Source: Ichthyophonus hoferi
Taxonomy: Eukaryota > Opisthokonta > Ichthyosporea > Ichthyophonida > Ichthyophonidae
NCBI GenBank assembly: GCA_002751075.1
Contig: NAOQ01000011.1
Location: 355,031 to 400,156 of the forward strand
Direction of reading: 5' to 3'
DNA length: 45,126 nucleotides
The notes beneath the pieces are model-generated. The model did no database searches. It saw only the letters and a program-made list of their open reading frames with translations, and was not told the DNA's origin. The first letter of the stretch is position 1, and each line of letters begins with the position of its first letter. Of the stretch, positions 38,960 through 45,126 are shown piece by piece. Both the position numbers and the translations under genes were made by a program.

Positions 38960-40016
38960 TCTAAGTAGTCTCAGCCATGCCCCCCCACCCTGCCCTGTCC
39001 CCTACTATAGCATTAATAATATACAGTGGCCATCAGAGCCGATGTGTGATATCTTCAGTGCCAAGTCACCCCATAAAGTCATACATATCACAGCTGATAT
39101 ACAGCCAATAAGTGATTGGCTTAGATTGTCTAGGCTAGCAATAACTACCCAGCGTGTACTCATTTATATATATGTATATATACATGCAAGGTATATACAC
39201 CCTTTTATTTTTATTATTAGACTCCAATGCCATACGGATGGCGTTTTTATATGGTTTCATTTTCAAATAAAATTTAATTTAGGCTTCACCAATAGGAAAG
39301 GCTGCATGAAACATGTCGAACAAATGTGGCCTATTAGTGCCGTGTAAAAGTTATAGTAAAAATAAAGTGAATGTGTATCTGCTACGTCGATATGACATGG
39401 TTCCATATATGTTCATAAGAGAAGCTTCCTAATTGGAGTGGCCGTTATGGAGGCCCTGTCTGATTGGGGAGGATATTGGCCTGAGGCTGTTTTAAACCTC
39501 ACCTTTATGATGTATTCTATTCACCCACTATACTTTCTTTCTCTTGCGGCCGATAATTAATTGTGTGATATTATTAGCAAGTGGCATACCTCCAAAGTAC
39601 GGCATATATAACATACCTATATGTGAGCATGCCAGAGTAGATCCTTCCACTATTATTTGAGTCCTGCTTATCAAACATAAAAGTGTTTCCAAGAGGTTCT
39701 GTGTATATATTTGTAACTGGTAATAAAACAAGCTGGTGTATGCGATATATATTCTAATCGTGGCTGTGTGTATATGGTTAAGGTATTTCTACCAGCTTCA
39801 CCTCACCACATAATTAACCTGAAACTTACAAACGGCACAAAGAATACAAACTGGTTGGTTTTTTATTGAGTTTGCTTTGAAAAAACTTTCGGACTTGCAC
39901 TTGGTCTGAGAGAAATAGATAAACTAGAACTAGTATACATGTCTAGATGTGACCCCTGTAGATACACTTCAAGGTTACAAGGAAAAATCCTTCTAGCCAC
40001 TAATATATATTTGTCC
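38960..40016. other. Spacer between convergent DGK and TOM7 genes
   Basis: This should hold the DGK 3' UTR; an AATAAA at 39266-39271 is a candidate poly(A) signal 307 nt after the stop. Open frames at 39042-39347 and 39528-39731 have no recognisable motif. Nothing else is supported. Confidence 0.45.
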
Positions 40017-40022
40017 TTTATT
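40017..40022 (-). terminator. Poly(A) signal AATAAA of TOM7
   Basis: AATAAA on the minus strand, starting 78 nt after the TOM7 stop codon. Confidence 0.5.
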
Positions 40023-40099
40023 CGGCTGTATAAACGTAGTCTTGGTCCAGATATAACGTGGGGATATTGCTCAACCCTATAGGGAGTTAGGGTAGGCCC

Positions 40100-40461
40100 T
40101 CAGAAGGGAGAGATCACTTGCCATACAGAGAAAGGCTGGTCTGCAGGTACAGATTGAAGACCTAAGAAAATAGAACAATGTTAGATATAAAATAACAAGT
40201 AAAATTAAGGTAATATAGAAAGGTGTTAACTATTTATTACCCTATACAGTACTATATCTCCATTATCGTTAGGCTATCAAAACATCATAACCTCACACTT
40301 CCTAAACTCTACTTTCAACTAAACACTGTTTATATCCTTCTTCCTTCAAAGTCATCATGCCCAAGAAACAACATAAGGCGTCATGAGGCCACACTCCAGA
40401 CAAGGTTCTACCAGTGCACATATTGGTGTTACTGTTTGTTTATTTTGGAATTTTTTTTTTA

Positions 40462-40498
<37 letters not shown>

Positions 40499-40757
40499 AA
40501 CAAAATTGTAATTATCTTTTTTAGAAATAATTTCCAGAACAGAAAACTATGTTAGTGTCAAATGCAGGAATTCGCATCTTTCCTTTTTCGCAAACGTAGA
40601 AACAGTATAAATAAAAGTATTTTGACTGGTAATAAGTAAGAAAAAAATACACACCTAGCCAGAGTACGAAAGGCACAAAACCCCAGTGGAAAGCATTCTT
40701 AGTGACTGCAACTGTCTTATTGACAAAGTCAGTGGTCTCTTCGTTCATTTGAGCCAT
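40100..40757 (-). CDS. TOMM7: TOM7, small subunit of the mitochondrial import pore, 2 exons
   Basis: Exon 1 is 40757-40655 and exon 2 is 40161-40100; they join inside a Gly codon and give 54 aa, against 55 for human TOMM7. TOM7 is a tail-anchored protein of the outer mitochondrial membrane that controls assembly of the TOM complex around Tom40. The core FHWGFVPFVLWLG matches the family pattern (human AIRWGFIPLVIYLG, yeast HYGWIPFVLYLG) and is the membrane helix. The short C-terminus VWQVISPF resembles the LLSPL end of yeast Tom7. The N-terminal part is polar. The intron holds an AT microsatellite (about 40465-40494). A gene this short and split is easily missed. It converges on DGK. Confidence 0.85.
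40465..40494. repeat. AT dinucleotide microsatellite in the TOM7 intron
   Basis: An almost uninterrupted AT run of about 30 bp. Confidence 0.9.
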
Positions 40758-41947
40758 TTTTTTACAACCCTTAACAACTTTTTTTTCTCGCTAAAAAACA
40801 AATATAATCCAACTGCATTCAACATGTGAGTTTACTTACATCACATAGCTCCACTATCGCAATGCACCTTTGGTGCTTATTAATTTTATCCAATAATATT
40901 AAATTATAAATTATATATCCATGTGATTGGTCTCTTAACTTAATAGTCTTGATTATTGGTCTCCTAAATTCGCTTGGTGGCAGGTTTTTTAAAATTGCCT
41001 GCTTTGGTGTATGTTTGTATGTTAGCATGTACTAACATATCGCATGTAAATTGCACCTTCTTTTACTTTCTTCTTTTTGTTAATTCCGTATATTTAAATA
41101 TATTAGTGTATGTTTATTTGTTTATTTGTAAAATATTGAATGTATTTAAAAATCGCCAAATAAGGCCTTTGCATATATGCATAGGCAATTGCAATCCAAA
41201 TATAGATAGGATGCCTAGTGCTCACTTATATATACCTATTAAATCTACTAGTTTATTGTACAATTTTAATTCACTAGTTTCTATTATTTATTACACTTCA
41301 ATTTTAGCATATATGTGGTTTCAAATCGTTTAGGTTCTGGTTTTTAATGATATATAGGTTTTTGTAAGCCAAAGCAGAGAGAGATACAGATATAGATATA
41401 GATAGACACAGTTATATAGATATTGCTAGAGATAGAAATAGAAAAATATAGATACGATTATATAAGGGGAAAGAAGTATAGAGAAAGATATATATATGAG
41501 CTAGAGTTAGGAGGTTAAAAATGAGCATCTTTAAAAGGAAAAACAATTCTACAATATAAAAGTTTGAATGATATAACCATATTAAGGTTGATGACATCAC
41601 ACAATCTACTTGAATAATGATCTAACATAATGTCATCCAAAGTGGCTCAGTCTAGCCTTTTACGACACTGAATATGATATGGGATCCAAGTACTGGCTGC
41701 TAAGTATGCTAAGTAATTATATCATTAATTACACAATCCAATCTCATCCACTTATATCTTACAAGGGGAGTTCACGTTAGATGAGCAGCAATATTTTGAA
41801 TTTTTAAAAGCCAAAAGCCAATCACAGAATCTTTTTTAAAACAAATTATGCAGAATCCTTCCCTCATTATCTACACCCGGGCATATGAGCCACGGTCGTG
41901 GATCGAGTCGGGTGTCTTTTTTTTTTTTGTTTTTTGTTTTTTTTGTT
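40758..41947. other. Gene-free stretch upstream of TOM7
   Basis: It should hold the TOM7 promoter near its left end. A GATA-rich simple repeat lies at about 41380-41450 and a T tract with single G bases at about 41917-41947. Frames at 40974-41333 and 41412-41600 are AT-driven. Confidence 0.45.
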
Positions 41948-42015
41948 TGGGGTGGCGGGTGGCGGGTGGCGGGGCGGGGCGGGCGGTGTGGGGGTATTTA
42001 CAGGGCGGGTTGGGA
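41948..42015 (+). repeat. G-rich island with tandem GGGTGGC units
   Basis: Repeated GGGTGGC and GGGGC units give many G-runs of three or four within about 70 bp, directly after a long T tract. This fits the pattern for a G-quadruplex on the plus strand. It marks a sharp local change in base composition just before the element-rich right end. Confidence 0.8.
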
Positions 42016-42643
42016 AAGCTTTTTTGAACTGATTAATGGCGTGGGGAAAAGGGGCGACCGCCCCGACCCCCCTGTGAGGCATTTGCATACAAATTCGGTA
42101 CGTAGTATTTCACCATCCAACCCCTAACACCCACCATTAAGCCCAGCCCCCTTAACCGCCTAGTCCATGCCAGCCGTACAGGCGCCCTCTAACATAGTAC
42201 GGAAAAAGGTCAGATTGGGGCTGGAAATGTATCCCAGGAATGTGAATAAAAATCAAGAATACTAACAAGTATCTCGATAAGATTAAGAGCAGGCACAATA
42301 AGCACCAATTGTGTATGCTGCCGCATGAATTCCTTTTGAGGAAGAGGAATTTGCGATTGCATATATAATAGGTGATAGTAGGTGGAGCCATACCATTTGT
42401 AAAACCCCTTCGTTAGGTACAACGTTTAAAAAAAATTTCACAAGAAAGACGGTTTGACAGACGCAACTCCGAGTGAGAAAATATAATTTTTTGTGACTTT
42501 ATTGTTTATGATATCTCATGCAGCCTTTTTTGTTTTTTTTCTTCTTCATTGTTGAGTCGCCCTGTTCCTCCAGAACCAGAATTGCATATTTATAGTGAAC
42601 AAGTGGACGCTATCGGGGATTCCAACAATCCTTAAAAGAAATT
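42016..42643. other. Stretch between the G-rich island and the virus-like fossil
   Basis: No exon or known repeat was recognised. Minus-strand frames at 42152-42422 lack motifs. The right part (about 42540-42640) probably belongs to the decayed tail of the fossil. Confidence 0.35.
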
Positions 42644-43441
42644 TTAATTTATAGTATTTATAAAATTGCGGGCAACAGGAGCGGATCTGGCCTGCATCTC
42701 CACAAATTCTAGTTCATCCTTTTTGACCATTAGGTCGTTCCCATCTGCAATGACCGTGCCGCGCTGGTCGCACACTGAAAAGAATACTAGCCAGTTCTGT
42801 TTTGTAAAGGGGAAATTATGTAGCGCCAAATGTGTGTTGCACTCATGGTTTATTTTAAAAACGTGTATGTGATTACTCCACTCGTTGCTGGATAGTTCAC
42901 TGGAGCGCATGATACTGTTCACTGTGTTGTTAGAAGTCACAAAGATTGAAGTGGGTGCTATGTTGGTAGCACCTTGATATTTTACTTGAACGTTCAGCTC
43001 CTCTCCAATTTTTGTGACTTCCAACAGTATGGTAAACAGTATCATGTGAATGACCGAGCTTGCTAGCAATATCTAAGTGAACCACATGCATATCTTTAAA
43101 ATTAATCAAGAGTGCAACCCACTGCTTGTGCAATTCTACTTTCCTTTCACTAAAATGGACTGGTTAAGATTCTTTTCCATGTGCGACCAGACCAGTGTGG
43201 CATGGTCATTGCAGATGAAAACGACTGGATGGCTAAAAAGAATGAACTGGAATTTGTGGAGATGCAGCCAGATCTGCTCTTGTTGCTCCAAATTCAACAA
43301 CCAGTTTTATTTGAGATGGTATATATAAAACAAGAGAGACTAACACCTCCAACTTCACCAGAACCAGAAGACTTACATCATCACAAGACCCTAAACCCAG
43401 AGAACAAAAGAAGAAGAACCTCAAAATTAATTAATTTATAA
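42644..43441. mobile_element. Virus-like fossil: head-to-head inverted pair of replication-protein fragments
   Basis: Two diverged copies of the same protein fragment lie back to back, one on the minus strand (about 42956 down to 42644) and one on the plus strand (about 42993 to 43441), with a spacer of about 35 bp. By eye the DNA arms are roughly three-quarters identical. Shared features are IFVTSN, which resembles the sensor-1 strand of superfamily-3 helicases, then HVFKIN or HIFKIN, FPFTK, a Trp and Phe pair, CDQ and ELEFVEMQ. The order recalls the end of the helicase domain in parvovirus-type NS1/Rep proteins, but no Walker A motif is in the window, so the family is tentative. The plus copy ends in a Pro-rich and then basic tail (KRRR). 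Both copies are truncated; at least the plus copy is broken, with a few breaks. Probably old. Confidence 0.45.
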
Positions 43442-43843
43442 ATAAAAAATATCTTAAATTCAGATCACTAATTTTTTCTTGCCGGATGTTTTCAGCTAGA
43501 ACGCTTCCAAACGTTTATTTGCGTTTTGTTAATCTAATTACCGTGTTATTTTACCATTGGTATATTCAGCCAGCAAGTATATGAATTTAATTAATTATAA
43601 TTGAATTATTAAGCAAGTTTGGATTCATTGAATTAGCGAAAAAATCATGCTCCAATCCAATGTCTATATCGATTTGAACAATATAATTATATTGATTGGC
43701 ATTCAGTACAATCGGCGGAAACCATACAACATCAACTAAGGTCTCACACAAACACAAGGGACCGCAAATTATGAATAAACGTTCATTTTACCTGATTGTA
43801 GGTTAGTCTTTCATTGATTTTTTTAATAAGAAATAAACGTTAT
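43442..43843. other. AT-rich stretch without recognised features
   Basis: No exon, repeat or motif could be supported. It separates the virus-like fossil from the next reading frame. Confidence 0.4.
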
Positions 43844-44220
43844 TAGCTAAAGTTGATTTAAGGTGTTATGGTATTGAGAAGAGATTGACCAAGGACAGTT
43901 GCCAAACGATCTTTGCCATTAACATCAAGACTTTAGAAGTTGGACGTCAAATTCAAAAGAAGAAAAAGATTGTAATATTTTCTTCCGAAGACAATACTTT
44001 AATCAATATTGACGAGCTACCAAAAAAACAGCGCTCTGAACAATATAGACCCACGGCGATAAGAGAGCTACTAGTTACCAGCAGTAGTTCCGAAGGTATA
44101 TCAGACGTTGCGGATTTACCTCAAGCTAGTGGGACTTCAGATAAATCGTCAGACAGCGAGTCTACTTCTGACGGACATTTGTCTGATATTGAAGAATCCA
44201 CATATGATATTTCTTTATAA
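43844..44220 (+). CDS. Unrecognised reading frame with Ser/acid-rich C-terminus, possible last exon
   Basis: The frame is open for about 125 codons up to the stop at 44220. It has no early ATG: the first codons read LRCYGIEKRLTKDSC, and a TATTAG acceptor-like site precedes it, so it could be the last exon of a split gene or a piece of an element. A Lys run (QKKKK) is followed by IVIFSSED and then a tail rich in Ser, Asp and Glu (SSSSEGISD, DKSSDSESTSD), typical of a disordered, possibly phosphorylated region. I do not recognise the family. Its neighbours on both sides look like decayed elements, so it may be one too. Confidence 0.35.
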
Positions 44221-44269
44221 AAGTAATTTTGTATTGTTATATGTATAAAAGTGCAGAACATTGTTTTCT

Positions 44270-44360
44270 TAAAAGGAAATTGGTGTTATTCCTTTAAAAG
44301 GAAATTTGAAAAAATTCAATTGAAATTTTTTTAAAATATTAAATTCTCTTAAAGGAAAAT
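44270..44360. repeat. Recurring TTAAAAGGAAAT words
   Basis: The word TTAAAAGGAAAT or a near copy occurs three times within 90 bp (about 44270, 44295 and 44347), and TTCCTTTAAAAGGAA forms a short palindrome at about 44289-44303. It may be the border of an element; no matching partner was found. Confidence 0.4.
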
Positions 44361-44404
44361 CTGTTTTGAATAAACTAAAATGGTGGAATAATTAATTACC
44401 CTAC

Positions 44405-44427
44405 ATGGGAATTTTTTTTATTCCCAT
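44405..44427 (+). repeat. Short perfect hairpin with T loop
   Basis: ATGGGAAT (44405-44412) pairs with ATTCCCAT (44420-44427) around a T-only loop. It lies between two oppositely oriented coding-like stretches and could serve as a terminal repeat or end signal; this is inference. Confidence 0.5.
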
Positions 44428-44492
44428 AGAGGGGAATTGACCAGCTATTGACTTAAAAAAACAAAAAAAAAACAAACAAATACAAAAACTAA

Positions 44493-45126
44493 CTAATCCT
44501 CACTAGAACTGGTACTATTACCATGCATAAAACTGTTGGCCAAACTTAATATCACCTTTACAAACAGTTTTGGCCTCCAGACCTCAGAGTGGTGGCAGTA
44601 ACACTGGATGGTCCCATACATGTCCCTCAATTCCTCTTCTTCAGAACCAGTATGAAAACCATTCTTGAAAATTTACTTAAGCCATGCCAAGTTATCCTTG
44701 CATTCCCTGATAGCTTCTAGGTGCTTACTCAGCACCACACAGTGCATGATAGGCTCTAGGGGTTCCATCCTGCTTGTCTGACGTTCCAGCACATACTGTT
44801 TAGCAGCTTGCTTGTGTAAAAACTGTTTATGCTTATCCATCGTCCTAAGTGGCATCTTATATGGACGCTCTACATTGGGCAACACCTGGTGCTCAGTGTA
44901 CCCATTCTGAACCTTATTCCAAAATGGATGAAGTTTGGCAGGATACCACAACTTTATATTATGGATGGCTTCCTTGATCTGGTCAAACAGGGGCAACAGA
45001 ATTGGCAGCAGCTGTGTCATATTCAGGGCTGCCAAGCACTCATACTCCAAACACTAGTATGGTACTTCCACCTCCTCATCACCAATATGCAACTTCTGTT
45101 CTGCAGGGACAGCAGGACTCACAACA
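44493..45126 (-). pseudogene. Unrecognised decayed coding stretch, runs off the right edge
   Basis: The minus strand is coding-like throughout this interval. One open part (45050-44673) reads LAALNMTQLLPILLPLFDQ, LWYPAKLHPFWNKVQ, NVERPYKMPLRTMDKHKQF and EAIRECKDNLAWL. A second coding-like part lies between 44672 and 44493 and contains YGTIQCYCHHSEVWRP and an acidic end SSSED. Base composition is less AT-rich than the neighbouring spacers. The stretch appears interrupted in a small number of places. I do not recognise the family; a mobile-element protein is the likeliest origin given the neighbours. Confidence 0.4.

Noticed and set aside
1-45126. CRISPR array, tRNA genes, bacterial operons
   Set aside because: No regularly spaced identical repeats with unique spacers and no cloverleaf with A/B boxes were seen; spliced genes mark this as eukaryotic DNA.

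Overview
The window is AT-rich nuclear DNA from a eukaryote. Six housekeeping genes can be read almost completely. All are split by GT-AG introns of roughly 0.1 to 1.1 kb, plus one GC-AG intron. Introns and spacers carry many TATG, AT, AAT and GATA microsatellites. One exon looks like 3-isopropylmalate dehydrogenase, a leucine-synthesis enzyme absent from animals. Beside it lie a C1-domain diacylglycerol kinase, a HAUS8-like augmin subunit and a SETD6-like methyltransferase. This mix fits a non-animal eukaryote, perhaps a unicellular relative of animals; that placement is inference and weak.

Layout: an isolated isopropylmalate dehydrogenase-like exon (784-904, +); SETD6-like lysine methyltransferase (1660-8734, -, 13 exons, 466 aa); ZCCHC9-like zinc-knuckle protein (9302-11943, +, 5 exons, 323 aa); HAUS8-like augmin subunit (13195-15632, -, 5 exons found, 5' end uncertain); TFIIF beta, GTF2F2 (17782-20583, -, 4 exons, 265 aa); BUB3 (21877-26773, +, 9 exons, 328 aa); a decayed antisense large-subunit rRNA fragment (28389-28875); a diacylglycerol kinase with three cysteine-rich modules (29383-38959, +, 18 exons, about 846 aa); and the 54-residue TOM7 of the mitochondrial import pore (40100-40757, -, 2 exons). 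Exon phases agree at every junction used in these models.

The right-hand 3 kb differs. It has a G-rich island (41948-42015), a head-to-head inverted pair of decayed copies of one virus-like replication-protein fragment (42644-43441), an unrecognised Ser/acid-rich reading frame (43844-44220) and an unrecognised decayed coding stretch (44493-45126). This looks like a mobile-element graveyard.

The genes do not form one pathway. SETD6/ZCCHC9 and GTF2F2/BUB3 are divergent pairs whose starts are 0.57 and 1.29 kb apart, so each may share a promoter region. ZCCHC9/HAUS8-like and DGK/TOM7 are convergent. HAUS8-like and BUB3 both serve mitosis (spindle microtubule branching and the checkpoint). I found no CRISPR array, no tRNA gene and no convincing new multi-gene system. 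The most unusual items are the palindromic virus-like fossil, the rRNA fragment, the GC-AG intron of BUB3 and the three-module kinase.
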